A stretch of DNA of 51,392 nucleotides, from contig PANU01000034.1 in NCBI GenBank assembly GCA_002707745.1, forward strand, positions 1 through 51,392, written 5' to 3'. Each line of letters begins with the position of its first letter. Within the stretch, counting starts at the first letter, position 1. The translations under genes and the position numbers were made by a program. The notes under the pieces are model-generated. The model was given only the letters and a program-made list of their open reading frames with translations. It made no database searches and had not been told where the DNA came from. This document shows positions 22,783 to 32,463 of the stretch, one piece after another. Source of the DNA: Flavobacteriaceae bacterium (GTDB lineage: Bacteria > Bacteroidota > Bacteroidia > Flavobacteriales > Flavobacteriaceae).

Positions 22783-25413
22783 ATGAAAAAAATATTGAAG
22801 ATTTTAGGAATTGTGTTAGGACTGGTTATTGTCCTGCTGCTACTCGCACCTTTTTTGTTTAAAGGAACGATAGAAAATTTACTAAAAGAAAACATTAATA
22901 AAAACCTAAATGCTTCGGTGGCCTGGGAAGAGTTAGACCTTACACTTTTTCGTAGTTTTCCAAAAGCAACTGTTGTGGTAAAGGATTTTACCGTTATTAA
23001 TAAAACCCCGTTTGCCGGAGACACCCTTGCAAGTGGCGAAGCTCTTAAAATAGACATGGGTGTTACGCAACTATTTAAAAGTGGAAACGAAGCCATAAAA
23101 GTAGATGCGCTACAGCTGGACAATGCGTTAATAAATATTAAAATAGACAGTCTTGGCAATGCCAATTACGACGTAGCCATAAAAAACGACGCTCCTATTA
23201 CAAATGAAACTGCAACAGCCCAGGAAAAGGGATTTGTATTCGACCTCCAGCACTATGAAATTAACAACACTCGCATTAATTATTTAGATGAAGCCACAAA
23301 AACTTACCTAATGCTTACCGAAGTAAATCACGAAGGCGATGGCGATTTTTCGCTGGATGTATCAAATTTGGCAACCACCACCAACGCCCTCGTCTCTTTT
23401 AAACTGGGCGATGTTGAATATTTAAGCAATAACAATGTGTCGCTGGACGCCAATTTTCAGTTAGATTTAAAAAATCAGAAATATACCTTTCTTGAAAACG
23501 AAGCAAAAGTAAACGACCTTCCCCTCACGTTTAACGGTTTTGTAAAAGTGAACGAAAATAATAACGAAATTGACCTCACATTTAAGACGCCTTCTTCAGA
23601 CTTTAAAAATTTTCTGGCTGTAATTCCGAAGGATTACGTAAAAGAACTGGACGGTGTTACTACCACTGGAGATTTTACTGTGGATGGGAAATTAAAGGGA
23701 ATTATAGATGAAGAACGCATTCCTACTATGGCTATAAAGGTGCGCAGTAATAATGCCTCATTTAAATATCCGGATTTACCAAAAACAGTTAGAAATATAA
23801 CTATTAACGCCGATTTGATGAATGAAACAGGGTTGTTAAAAGACACCTACCTCAACATTGGCACGCTTACCTTTAGAATTGACGACGAGTTATTTGCAGC
23901 CAGCGGAAGCATTAGAAATATAACTGAAAACGCCTTGGTAAACTTAGCTTTAAAAGGAACCCTAAACCTGGCAAATATAGATCAGGTACTTCCTATAGAA
24001 ATGGAACAACCCCTACGAGGAATTTTTAATGCCGACGTTACTACTAATTTTGATATGGCCTCCATTGAAAATGAGCAATACCAAAATATTAAAACAAATG
24101 GTACAGCAAGTTTAAAAGACTTTACCTATACCGATGGTGCTTTTAAGAACCCAATCAACATCGGGAATGCCGCCATACACATGTCCCCCGGCGTTATCAC
24201 ATTAAAAGAAATGACCGCCAGCACTGGCAGTAGCGACGTTCAAGCCAATGGTAATATTCAAAATCTTATTCCGTGGATTATGTCTAAACAAGACTTAAAA
24301 GGAACCTTTAACGTAACTTCAAACACCTTTAATCTAAACGATTTCATGGCTGAAGAAGCTCCAAAATCTGAAAAAGCAGGAAATGAAAGCCCAACAAGAA
24401 TAGCATCTTCAAAAGAAAAAAGTATTCAGATACCGGATTTTTTAGATGCTACACTTAATTTTTCTGCCAACAAAGTAATTTATGATGATCTCACCCTGGA
24501 CAATGCGAAGGGAAGTGTTTCTATTAAAAATGAAACGGCTAGTTTAACGAATGTTACTTCCTCTTTATTAGGCGGAAATGTAGCGCTATCGGGAAATGTT
24601 ACTACAAAAAATAATGTGCCGACTTTTGACATGAGTCTTGATTTAAACAAAATTGACATTGCAAGCTCCTTTCAGCAATTAGAGATTTTAAGTTTTTTGG
24701 CACCTATTGCACAATCTTTGCAAGGAAATTTAAACACTACTATAAAACTGAACGGGGAGCTAAACAACAATTTTACTCCAAAACTAGCTACCCTGGCAGG
24801 AGATGCCTTAGCGCAAATTATAACAGCAGAAGTAGACAAAAACAAAACACCTTTGCTTTCAAAATTGGGAGACAAAGTATCCTTTTTAAATTTGGACAAA
24901 TTAAGTTTACGGGATGTAAGCACTCTTTTAAAATTTAACAATGGCAATATTGAAGTACAACCTTTCGATTTTGATGTAAAAGGAATTGGTGTAACCGTAG
25001 CAGGAACACACGGTTTGGACAAAAGCATCAATTACAACGTAAATCTGAATGTACCCGCAAAATATCTGGGTAGTGAAGTAGCCAATTTGTTGTCCAAACT
25101 AGACCCCTCTGAAGCCGAAAATACAAAGGTTATTTTACCTATAGGTTTAAATGGAACTATAAACAACCCTAATATTTCTGTAGACACTAAAGCTGCTGTA
25201 TCCACCTTAACACAAAAGCTTATCGACAAACAAAAAGAAGAGCTAAAAGACAAAGGAACCAATATTATAAAAGATTTAATTGGCGGCGGAAATAAACCAA
25301 AAGACTCCACAAACAATAGCAATACGGGAACCCCTAAAACAGATCCAAAAGAAGTTGTAAAAGATATATTTGGCGGCCTTTTTGGAAACAAGAAAAAAGA
25401 CAGTATTAACTAA
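22783..25413 (+). CDS. AsmA family protein
   Basis: An 876-residue envelope protein. A single N-terminal membrane helix (residues about 4-24) is followed by a large periplasmic region of repeated beta strands. The opening NKNLNASVAWEELDLTLFRSFPKATVVVKDF is the AsmA N-terminal pattern, and the section from about residue 560 onward (LTLDNAKGSVSIKNETASL, GGNVALSGNV) is the AsmA C-terminal domain. Related proteins form grooves that carry phospholipid between membranes, so a role in outer-membrane lipid supply is likely. The C-terminus ends in a low-complexity Asn/Thr/Lys tail with KDIFGGLFGNKKK. Confidence 0.9.
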   Translation: MKKILKILGIVLGLVIVLLLLAPFLFKGTIENLLKENINKNLNASVAWEELDLTLFRSFPKATVVVKDFTVINKTPFAGDTLASGEALKIDMGVTQLFKSGNEAIKVDALQLDNALINIKIDSLGNANYDVAIKNDAPITNETATAQEKGFVFDLQHYEINNTRINYLDEATKTYLMLTEVNHEGDGDFSLDVSNLATTTNALVSFKLGDVEYLSNNNVSLDANFQLDLKNQKYTFLENEAKVNDLPLTFNGFVKVNENNNEIDLTFKTPSSDFKNFLAVIPKDYVKELDGVTTTGDFTVDGKLKGIIDEERIPTMAIKVRSNNASFKYPDLPKTVRNITINADLMNETGLLKDTYLNIGTLTFRIDDELFAASGSIRNITENALVNLALKGTLNLANIDQVLPIEMEQPLRGIFNADVTTNFDMASIENEQYQNIKTNGTASLKDFTYTDGAFKNPINIGNAAIHMSPGVITLKEMTASTGSSDVQANGNIQNLIPWIMSKQDLKGTFNVTSNTFNLNDFMAEEAPKSEKAGNESPTRIASSKEKSIQIPDFLDATLNFSANKVIYDDLTLDNAKGSVSIKNETASLTNVTSSLLGGNVALSGNVTTKNNVPTFDMSLDLNKIDIASSFQQLEILSFLAPIAQSLQGNLNTTIKLNGELNNNFTPKLATLAGDALAQIITAEVDKNKTPLLSKLGDKVSFLNLDKLSLRDVSTLLKFNNGNIEVQPFDFDVKGIGVTVAGTHGLDKSINYNVNLNVPAKYLGSEVANLLSKLDPSEAENTKVILPIGLNGTINNPNISVDTKAAVSTLTQKLIDKQKEELKDKGTNIIKDLIGGGNKPKDSTNNSNTGTPKTDPKEVVKDIFGGLFGNKKKDSIN

Positions 25414-25449
25414 AGTAAAAACACTATCTCCGAAGTATTGTAAATAAGT

Positions 25450-25473
25450 GCGTTGTAAAAACGCTTTTTACAA
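25450..25473 (+). promoter_or_regulatory. Palindrome between asmA-like and LysE-type genes
   Basis: A perfect inverted repeat TTGTAAAAA-N3-TTTTTACAA spans 25453-25473, 28 bases before the exporter start. The same bases can fold as a weak terminator (GCGTT/AACGC plus five T). It may be an operator for the exporter or the end of the asmA-like transcript. Confidence 0.5.
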
Positions 25474-25500
25474 AATGCCCTTCCTCAAATTTTACAACTT

Positions 25501-26151
25501 ATGATTTATGATATTTTAATGCTGTTGGTGTTTTTACTTACAGGTTATTTTTTTTCAGGAATTGGAGCTATCCCGGCAAGCTCCTCTAATATTGCCGTAA
25601 TTACAACTACCCTGGAAAAATCGTTTAAAAAAGGATTCCGTATTGCTCTTGGCGCAGGTATGGGCAGTGTTTTACTATCCGTAATTGCATTACTCTACAG
25701 CCAGGTTTTTACCAGTTTTTTTGAAGACAATCCATGGGTTCAATACACTATTCTCTTTATCTTTTTTGTAATTGGGCTACTCATTTTATTAAGGAACCAG
25801 ATACATATAGATTTTGACAACCCACTATCTGAAGACAGCAGAATAGGCAATTTTTGGAAAGGGTTTTTGTTGGCTTTTCTAAACCCAACAGCACTTATTT
25901 TTTGGATTTTAATTATTAGCCTTTCCAACACCTATTTATTCTCGGTTTCAAAATTTAGCCCTGTAGTAAACCTTGCTCTTTTCTTTATAGGAATTTTTTT
26001 TGGAAAACTAACCACCTTGTATTTCTACGGAAAAATGAGCAAAGTATTAAGCAAGCGAAAAAATAAAAAACGCCCCATGGTATTAAATATAATTGGCGCG
26101 GCTCTTGTCCTGGGGTCTTTAGTTCAGTGTATTAGAATGCTACTGGACTAA
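25501..26151 (+). CDS. LysE family transporter
   Basis: A 216-residue inner-membrane protein with six hydrophobic segments. The N-terminal pattern GYFFSGIGAIPASSSNIAVITTTLEKSFKKGFRIALGAGMGS matches the LysE/RhtB exporter fold, with the small-residue loop before helix 2. FLLAFLNPTALIFWILI is the family's NP motif in helix 4. Relatives export amino acids or similar small molecules; the substrate is unknown. It is convergent with the DUF2797 gene, the two stops overlapping by four bases. A possible operator palindrome lies upstream. Confidence 0.85.
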   Translation: MIYDILMLLVFLLTGYFFSGIGAIPASSSNIAVITTTLEKSFKKGFRIALGAGMGSVLLSVIALLYSQVFTSFFEDNPWVQYTILFIFFVIGLLILLRNQIHIDFDNPLSEDSRIGNFWKGFLLAFLNPTALIFWILIISLSNTYLFSVSKFSPVVNLALFFIGIFFGKLTTLYFYGKMSKVLSKRKNKKRPMVLNIIGAALVLGSLVQCIRMLLD

Positions 26152-26942
26152 TGTATAGAAATTGCAACCACGTATCCTTCGTTGCTACGAATATTAAACA
26201 CAGTAGAATCTTCAAAAATAAGGTATTGCGCTTTAATTCCTTTAAGAATGCCTGTGTAACTGGGTGTTTTTTCCAGATTTAAGCTTTTTAGTTTTGTAGG
26301 GTATTGCAGTACCGGGAATTCCAGATTGGTCTCAGAATTGTTTTCAAGATAATAAGGAAGTGCTTCGTCTGGAATATATTGTTTTAACCTGTCCCGCCAG
26401 GCAATCAGGTTTTCATCTTCAATTTCATTTTTTAGCATCGTGCGCCAGTTGGTCTTATCTCCAACGTGATCTTTAAGTGAAATTTCGGTTATTCCTGCAA
26501 GATAGCGATTGGGGACTTCCACTATTTCGATCGCTTCGTGAGCACCTTGATCTATCCACCGGGTGGGAACTTGAGTTTTTCGCGTTACACCTACTTTTAC
26601 ATTGCTACTATTGGCCAAATACACCACATGAGGTTGTAATTGCACTCGTTTTTCATATTCCAGATCCCGGTCCTCTTTGTCCAAATGTGCCGTGCTTAAC
26701 TCTGGCTTAATTACCCAGTCTGTAGCCTGGGGTACTTAATAAAAGCAAGATTTACAATAGCCCTGACGGTATATTTTTTTATGTAAGCCACAATGAAGGC
26801 ATTCGTACCCCAGGAAATTAATGGTAAGTTGCTTGTCCAGTAATTGGTTCATTTGCAGAAAATCGTTTTCAAAAACCAGATAATACTGAATAGGCGACCC
26901 GTTTTCGGTCTGCATTTTACGTAAAACTCCTTTGTATTGCAT
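26148..26942 (-). pseudogene. DUF2797 family protein interrupted by an in-frame TAA
   Basis: The two halves lie in one frame and together make a full 264-codon DUF2797 protein. The first 68 residues carry a zinc-site-like CX2C-X11-CX2C (Cys48, 51, 63, 66). Codon 69 is TAA (26736-26738). The frame then continues with VPQATDWVIKPELSTAHLD and the conserved VQLQPHVVYLANSSNVKVGVTRK and PTRWIDQGAHEAI. From memory of the family, a Glu codon (GAA) would fit at that position, so one G-to-T change would explain it. No frameshift or other stop is present. It could be a recent pseudogene, a base-calling error, or read-through. A TTG at 26684 could start a 178-residue fragment. Confidence 0.85.
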
Positions 26943-27044
26943 TAATTTTAAAGCTTGTAGATTTTAGACTATTTGAAATTTTAAACACTGAAAATTCCTA
27001 AGAGAAAAATCGTTATTTTTATTGCATAAAGATAGCAGAAAATT

Positions 27045-28562
27045 ATGCCAATCCCCATTGTAAATTCTATTGCCTCTTGGTTTTTAAAGAAACGGTTCCA
27101 CCAGATTGAACTGTTTCTTAAATACCCTATAGATGTACAGGAAGAGCTGCTGCAAAACCTTATTCAAAAAGCAAAGCATACCGAAATTGGCAAACAATAC
27201 GATTTTAGCACCATAAAGTCTTATAATGAATTTGCGTATAGGGTTCCAATTACCACGTACGAAGAAAACCAGGAACGTATTGAGCGCGCCAGAAAAGGAG
27301 AACATAATATTTTTTGGCCCACTCCCATAAAATGGTTTGCCAAATCCAGTGGCACCACCAACGCCAAGAGCAAATTTATACCCGTAAGCAGCGACTCATT
27401 AGAGGATTGTCACTATGCAGCTAGCAAGGATTTACTTTGTATGTACTTAAACAACAACCCAGATTCACAATTGTTTGTAGGGAAAGGGTTACGGCTGGGT
27501 GGCAGCAAACAACTATACCAGGAAAACGGGACTGTTTTTGGAGATCTTTCCGCAATTTTAATTGACAATATGCCCTTCTGGGCAGAATACAGCAGTACCC
27601 CTAAAAACGAAATTTCTTTGATGGCAGATTGGGAAACCAAAATGCAGGCCATTGTAAACGAAACAATAAATGAAAAAGTAACAAGCCTTGCAGGAGTTCC
27701 TTCCTGGATGCTGGTATTACTTAACAATGTGCTTGAAACGACGGGAAAAGAAAATTTGTTTGAAATATGGCCTGGCTTAGAAGTATATTTTCACGGCGGT
27801 GTAAATTTTGATCCCTATATAGAACAATACAACAAAATACTCCCTAAAGAAAATTTCAGGTATTACGAAATATACAATGCCTCGGAAGGCTTTTTTGCCA
27901 TTCAGGATCAAAATGCAAATAAAGAATTACTATTAATGCTGGACTACGGGATTTTCTACGAATTTATCCCAATGGACACCTATGGTACAGCAAAGGAAAA
28001 AGTAATCCCGCTAGCCGAAGTTGAAGAAGGTAAAAATTATGCTATTATTATTACCACCAATGCTGGGTTATGGCGTTATAAAATTGGGGATACGGTGCGA
28101 TTTACATCAACCAGACCATTTCGAATTAAAGTAACCGGACGAACCAAGCACCATATTAATGTGTTTGGCGAAGAACTTATTATTGAAAATGCAGAAGCGG
28201 CACTAAGAAAAGCTTCTAACATTACCAACACCGAAGTAGTAGACTACACTGCAGCTCCTGTTTTTATGGAAGGGAAAGAGAAGGGAGCCCACGAGTGGAT
28301 TATTGAATTTAAAAACCCTCCCAAAGATTTTACACAGTTTACACAGGTGTTTGATACAGCCCTAATGGAGCTAAACAGCGATTATGAAGCAAAACGCTTT
28401 AATAACACCACCTTAAATGCTCCTACCATTCATTGTGCCAGAGAACGCTTATTTTACGATTGGCTTAAAGGTAATGGGAAATTGGGAGGGCAACACAAGG
28501 TTCCCAGACTTTCCAATTCCAGAAATTATATTGAAGAGCTCTTAGAACTTAACAACTGTTAA
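27045..28562 (+). CDS. GH3 family protein (acyl-adenylate forming)
   Basis: A 505-residue protein of the GH3 family, named after plant auxin-amino acid ligases and also common in Bacteroidota. ATP-binding motifs are visible: FAKSSGTTNAKSKFIP near residue 100, the central YNASEGFFAIQD around residue 275, and LWRYKIGDTVRF with the hinge VTGRTKHHINVFGEEL. The end HKVPRLSNSRNYIEELLEL is also typical. The reaction in bacteria is not established; an acyl-AMP intermediate joined to an amine is expected. It is divergent from the DUF2797 gene and stands alone. Confidence 0.9.
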   Translation: MPIPIVNSIASWFLKKRFHQIELFLKYPIDVQEELLQNLIQKAKHTEIGKQYDFSTIKSYNEFAYRVPITTYEENQERIERARKGEHNIFWPTPIKWFAKSSGTTNAKSKFIPVSSDSLEDCHYAASKDLLCMYLNNNPDSQLFVGKGLRLGGSKQLYQENGTVFGDLSAILIDNMPFWAEYSSTPKNEISLMADWETKMQAIVNETINEKVTSLAGVPSWMLVLLNNVLETTGKENLFEIWPGLEVYFHGGVNFDPYIEQYNKILPKENFRYYEIYNASEGFFAIQDQNANKELLLMLDYGIFYEFIPMDTYGTAKEKVIPLAEVEEGKNYAIIITTNAGLWRYKIGDTVRFTSTRPFRIKVTGRTKHHINVFGEELIIENAEAALRKASNITNTEVVDYTAAPVFMEGKEKGAHEWIIEFKNPPKDFTQFTQVFDTALMELNSDYEAKRFNNTTLNAPTIHCARERLFYDWLKGNGKLGGQHKVPRLSNSRNYIEELLELNNC

Positions 28563-28697
28563 GCAAATCCCTTCAATCGACAAACAACACCTTTTTACGG
28601 CTTAAAAACACTCAGAAAATCGATGATTTTTGCAGTTTATCGAAATGAGAAATTTTAAGTGTATTTCAACGAGTTTCCCAGGCATTTCAACTAATAG

Positions 28698-28730
28698 TTT
28701 TGGTAGTATTTTTCTTACGCCATACGTTTG
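28698..28730 (+). promoter_or_regulatory. Promoter of the small lipoprotein gene
   Basis: TTTTG at 28698-28702 and TACGTTTG at 28723-28730 are spaced by 20 bases, fitting the -33/-7 pattern. The transcript would start near 28735, so only the ATGs at 28741 and 28759 can be start codons. Confidence 0.72.
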
Positions 28731-28758
28731 TACTGTTCAAATGAATGAAACCCCGTAC

Positions 28759-28944
28759 ATGAAAAAGTTAGTTTATATAATAGCCATTACAGTTTTTGCC
28801 GTAAGTTTTACTTCTTGCGGAGCTTCCAGAAACTTTCAAAAGGAAAATACGGAAGTTGCTGGTTACACACTAAAAGGTAAAAAAGAGCAGTTTCAACAAA
28901 AAATTGCTTCCAAAAAAGTTAAAACGGTTATTGCCACTCCATAA
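28759..28944 (+). CDS. Small basic lipoprotein
   Basis: A 61-residue predicted lipoprotein read from the ATG at 28759, which gives a clean signal sequence MKKLVYIIAITVFAVSFTSC with lipid attachment at Cys20. The mature peptide is short and Lys-rich (GYTLKGKKEQFQQKIASKKVK), unlike the acidic lipoproteins elsewhere in the window, and has no Cys-Arg-Asp/Glu-Thr start. A good promoter lies just upstream and a terminator follows. The same frame is open further upstream, but the promoter position excludes that part. Function unknown. Confidence 0.78.
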   Translation: MKKLVYIIAITVFAVSFTSCGASRNFQKENTEVAGYTLKGKKEQFQQKIASKKVKTVIATP

Positions 28945-28986
28945 TAATTTTACAACATCGAAAGATGTACATTAGATTAGTTAAGT

Positions 28987-29018
28987 AAAAAAGCCAAACA
29001 TTTCTGTTTGGCTTTTCT
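28987..29018. terminator. Bidirectional terminator
   Basis: A perfect stem AAAAGCCAAACA/TGTTTGGCTTTT around four bases with A and T flanks. It can end both the small lipoprotein gene (+) and the clpX transcript (-). Confidence 0.88.
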
Positions 29019-29041
29019 TATTGTATCGTATAAAGTAAGTG

Positions 29042-30280
29042 TTAGGACACCGCCTTTAATTTTTTAATCGTTGTTTTTTGAAGCTTCTCCTTGGCATATT
29101 CTTTAGTAACCTTCAGGGTTTTTGATGCTTCTTCATTCCCTGGCAACTCATACATTGCATCGGTTAAAACAGCTTCACAAAGCGATCTAAGACCTCTGGC
29201 GCCCAGTTTGTACTCTATAGCTTGCGTTACTATAAAATCCAGTGCTTCGGTTGTGATAATAAATTCTATCCCGTCCATTTCAAACAACTTTTTATATTGT
29301 TTAATAATGGCATTTTTAGGTTCGGTTAAAATGGCACGTAGCGTTGCTTTATCCAGAGGATTCATATAAGTGAGTACGGGCAATCGACCTATAATTTCAG
29401 GAATTAAACCAAAATCTTTTAAATCTTTGGGTATAATATACTTGAGCATATGATCTTTTTCCAGCGTATTTTCCTTTTTGGAAGCACTAAAACCAACAGC
29501 TTGCATATTTAATCGTTTGGAGATATGTCTTTCAATCCCATCAAAAGCACCTCCTGCAATAAAAAGTATATTTTCGGTATTTACTTCAATAAATTTTTGG
29601 TCGGGGTGTTTGCGGCCTCCTTTTGGTGGCACATTAACGGTTGTTCCTTCTAAGAGTTTAAGCAGGGCTTGTTGTACTCCTTCACCACTAACATCCCGTG
29701 TAATACTTGGATTATCACTTTTACGGGCAATTTTATCTATTTCGTCTATAAAAACGATGCCGTTCTGGGCTTTTTCAAGGTTATAATCTGCTGCCTGCAA
29801 TAATCTTGTTAAGATGCTCTCCACATCTTCCCCTACGTAGCCGGCTTCTGTTAATACTGTAGCGTCTACAATAGCCAGGGGCACATTTAGCATACGCGCA
29901 ATGGTTTTAGCAATTAATGTTTTCCCTGTACCAGTCTGACCTACAATTATAATGTTACTTTTTTGTATTTCAATATCGTCATCGCTCTTAGGCTGTAAGA
30001 GTCGTTTGTAATGATTGTAAACTGCAACAGACATTACCTTTTTTGTAAACTCCTGTCCTATTACGTAGTCGTCCAAAAACTCTTTTATAGCTTTTGGCTT
30101 TTTCAGCATAACATCGGTACTCAAGTTAGTATTATTAGCGTGTAAGGCTTCTTCTACCACAATACCGTGTGCCTGTTCAATACATCTATCACATATATGT
30201 GCGTCCAGTCCTGCAATAAGCAAGTTGGTTTCAGCTTTTTTACGACTGCAAAATGAACATTCTAATTCTTCTTTCGCCAT
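29042..30280 (-). CDS. clpX: ATP-dependent Clp protease ATP-binding subunit ClpX
   Basis: The AAA+ unfoldase that recognises tagged or native substrates and feeds them to ClpP. The 412-residue protein has the N-terminal zinc-binding domain (Cys8, 11, 30, 33), Walker A GQTGTGKT at residues 114-121, Walker [10 protein letters not shown], and the pore-loop region after [12 protein letters not shown]. The sensor region LGARGLRS is near the C-terminus. The gene follows clpP by 19 bases in the order tig-clpP-clpX, the classical arrangement. Confidence 0.97.
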   Translation of the reverse strand: MAKEELECSFCSRKKAETNLLIAGLDAHICDRCIEQAHGIVVEEALHANNTNLSTDVMLKKPKAIKEFLDDYVIGQEFTKKVMSVAVYNHYKRLLQPKSDDDIEIQKSNIIIVGQTGTGKTLIAKTIARMLNVPLAIVDATVLTEAGYVGEDVESILTRLLQAADYNLEKAQNGIVFIDEIDKIARKSDNPSITRDVSGEGVQQALLKLLEGTTVNVPPKGGRKHPDQKFIEVNTENILFIAGGAFDGIERHISKRLNMQAVGFSASKKENTLEKDHMLKYIIPKDLKDFGLIPEIIGRLPVLTYMNPLDKATLRAILTEPKNAIIKQYKKLFEMDGIEFIITTEALDFIVTQAIEYKLGARGLRSLCEAVLTDAMYELPGNEEASKTLKVTKEYAKEKLQKTTIKKLKAVS

Positions 30281-30299
30281 AGTTTTATTTTTGAAAAGA

Positions 30300-30971
30300 T
30301 TAGCGAGATAAAATCTCGTCTATCATTCCATATTTCTTTGCTTTTTCGGCTTTCATCCAATAATCACGATCGCTATCCTCATACACTTTTTCATAGGTCT
30401 GACCGCTGTGCTTGGCTATAATTTTATACAATTCTTCTTTTAGGGTAACAATTTCACGGGCGGTAATTTCAATATCACTTGCCTGTCCCTGAGCACCACC
30501 CAAAGGCTGATGAATCATTACTCTTGAGTGTGTTAAGCCACTTCGTTTTCCTTTTTCTCCAGCACATAACAAAACGGCACCCATAGAGGCGGCCATTCCT
30601 GTACAAATAGTTGCTACATCCGGCTTAATAAACTGCATGGTATCGTAAATACCCAATCCGGCATATACACTTCCACCAGGAGAGTTAATGTAAATTTGAA
30701 TATCCTTAGAAGCATCGGTACTTTCCAGAAAAAGCAATTGTGCCTGTACTATGTTTGCTACCTGATCATTAATGCCTGTACCTAAAAAGATAATGCGGTC
30801 CATCATTAAACGTGAAAACACGTCCATAGCCACGGCATTCATCTGGCGTTCTTCAATTATATTTGGGGTGAGACCTACTGGGTACATACTGCTTAATATT
30901 TTGTCGTAGTACGTACTGCTGATGCCTTGATCTTTAATGGCAAAGTCTTTAAATTCTTTTCCGTAATTCAT
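30300..30971 (-). CDS. clpP: ATP-dependent Clp protease proteolytic subunit ClpP
   Basis: The serine protease chamber that degrades proteins delivered by ClpX. The 223-residue protein has the full catalytic triad: Ser129 in TGMAASMGA, His154 in MIHQPLGG and Asp203 in EDSDRDYWM. The start at 30971 (MNYGKEFK) is preferred to one nine codons upstream, because a -7 element and leader precede it. The N-terminus is about 25 residues longer than in E. coli, as is usual in Bacteroidota. It has its own promoter after tig in addition to any read-through. Confidence 0.96.
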   Translation of the reverse strand: MNYGKEFKDFAIKDQGISSTYYDKILSSMYPVGLTPNIIEERQMNAVAMDVFSRLMMDRIIFLGTGINDQVANIVQAQLLFLESTDASKDIQIYINSPGGSVYAGLGIYDTMQFIKPDVATICTGMAASMGAVLLCAGEKGKRSGLTHSRVMIHQPLGGAQGQASDIEITAREIVTLKEELYKIIAKHSGQTYEKVYEDSDRDYWMKAEKAKKYGMIDEILSR

Positions 30972-31000
30972 ATAAATACAACTTCTTTTTTTAAACAATT

Positions 31001-31038
31001 AGGGCGTTGAATAGTTATTTTCAACGCCCTCAAAGATA
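31001..31038 (-). promoter_or_regulatory. clpP promoter with leader inverted repeat
   Basis: On the - strand a -7 element TATCTTTG (31031-31038) is followed at once by a perfect 10-bp inverted repeat, AGGGCGTTGA and TCAACGCCCT (31021-31030 and 31001-31010), with a 10-base centre. Transcription would start within the first arm. It may be an operator or a leader hairpin between tig and clpP, or an inefficient terminator of tig; no strong T run follows. Confidence 0.6.
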
Positions 31039-31055
31039 CCGATTTTTTTACTCAA

Positions 31056-32378
31056 TTAAGCGTATGCTTCTTTTATGAAGTTCTCATAGGTAATTTCTTT
31101 GGTTTTCAGTTTTGCATTTTCTTTATAAAACTGAAGTATTTTATTGGTATTTAACTGCTCACTCAAGCGTTTTACCTCTTCTTCATTAGACAGTATTCTT
31201 GCCGAAATACTTTCCAGTTCCTCCTCGGTTGGATTGGTATTTCCGTACTGAGCCATTTGAGCCTTGATCATATTTTTTGCGTGGTCTTTCAACTCGTCAA
31301 AAGTTACCTGCAAATTGTTATCTGCTCGTAATTTTCCTTCAATTAACTGGTAACGCAATCCTTTTTCACTTCTTTCAAATTCGGCTGCAGCTTCTTCGTC
31401 TGTTAACTTTTTTTCTCCCGAAACCTGAATCCAGCGTTGTAAAAACTCCTTTGGAAGGTCAAATTTGGTGTTTTCAATTAAGTCTTCCACCACATCATTC
31501 AACAGCTTCTGGTCGCTTTGCTGGGCAAATTGTCCTTCGGCATCTTGCTTAATTTTATCTTTAAGTTCTTCTTCTGAAGTTACTACACCTTCACCAAACA
31601 ATTTATCAAACAACTCCTGGTTTAGTTCAGCCATTTCACGTGCGTTTACCTCTTCAATTTTGAAGGTTACTTCAATATCAAGTCCGTGTGCATCATCGTG
31701 CGCAACTCCTAAATGCTTCTGATTATCGTGATCGTCTGCAAACATTCCCTTGGTTTTCAGAACAACTTCGTCACCAATTTTAGCACCTGTTAAAGCTGTT
31801 GTTTGCTTTTTACCCTTAATATCTTCTAACGCAATAGTGGTCTTATTTTCAATCTCTTTTTCGGTTGAAGTAAACGTTCCGGTAATTTCGTCTCCTTTTT
31901 CAACAGTATCTTTTGAAGTTAACTTTCCGTATTGCTTACGGATAGTTTTCACCTGGTTGTTGAGCATCTCATCATCTGCAACGATCTTGTAGTGTGTTGT
32001 TGCTTTTTTACCCGGGATAGCTACTTCAAATTCCGGAGCCAACCCTAGGTCAAATTCAAATTTGAAATCGTCGCTGTTCCAGTCTATCTCAGCTTCGTTT
32101 TTTGGAATAGGATTTCCAAGTACGTCCAGTTTTTCTTCGGTTAAAAATTTATGAAGGTTTTCTTGCAATAACTTATTTACCTCTTCTACCAATACTGCCT
32201 GACCATACTGCTTTTTTACCATTCCCATAGGCACATGTCCTTTTCTAAAACCTGGGATATTGGCGGTTTTACGGTAATTGTTTAAAATTCCGTGTACTTT
32301 GTCTGCGTAGTCGTCTTTTGAAATTTCAACAGTTACTACTGCATTCAATTTGTCTATTTCCTTTTTTGTGATGTTCAT
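31056..32378 (-). CDS. tig: Trigger factor
   Basis: A ribosome-bound chaperone that shields new chains leaving the exit tunnel. In the 440-residue protein, the N-terminal ribosome-docking domain has the signature PGFRKGHVPMGMVKKQYG near residues 40-57. The middle region, where FKBP-type prolyl isomerase sits in other bacteria, is diverged (KGDEITGTF, DIKGKKQTTALTGAKIGDEVVLKTKGMF). A long helical C-terminal cradle follows. It leads the tig-clpP-clpX group and has a good promoter at 32407-32437. Confidence 0.94.
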   Translation of the reverse strand: MNITKKEIDKLNAVVTVEISKDDYADKVHGILNNYRKTANIPGFRKGHVPMGMVKKQYGQAVLVEEVNKLLQENLHKFLTEEKLDVLGNPIPKNEAEIDWNSDDFKFEFDLGLAPEFEVAIPGKKATTHYKIVADDEMLNNQVKTIRKQYGKLTSKDTVEKGDEITGTFTSTEKEIENKTTIALEDIKGKKQTTALTGAKIGDEVVLKTKGMFADDHDNQKHLGVAHDDAHGLDIEVTFKIEEVNAREMAELNQELFDKLFGEGVVTSEEELKDKIKQDAEGQFAQQSDQKLLNDVVEDLIENTKFDLPKEFLQRWIQVSGEKKLTDEEAAAEFERSEKGLRYQLIEGKLRADNNLQVTFDELKDHAKNMIKAQMAQYGNTNPTEEELESISARILSNEEEVKRLSEQLNTNKILQFYKENAKLKTKEITYENFIKEAYA

Positions 32379-32406
32379 ATGTGTATATCCTATAAATTTC
32401 GGGATG

Positions 32407-32437
32407 CAAAAGTACGGTTTTTAAAACGATTGAACAA
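32407..32437 (-). promoter_or_regulatory. Promoter of tig
   Basis: On the - strand TTG (32435-32437) and TACTTTTG (32407-32414) are spaced by 20 bases, a full match to the -33/-7 pattern, with the tig ATG 29 bases after the -7 box. Confidence 0.72.
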
Positions 32438-32463
32438 CAGCAGGAAGACTGAATTTCAACACC

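Noticed and set aside
26736-26738. Selenocysteine or other recoding at the DUF2797 stop
   Set aside because: The codon is TAA, not TGA, and no recoding hairpin or Cys-aligned position is seen there.
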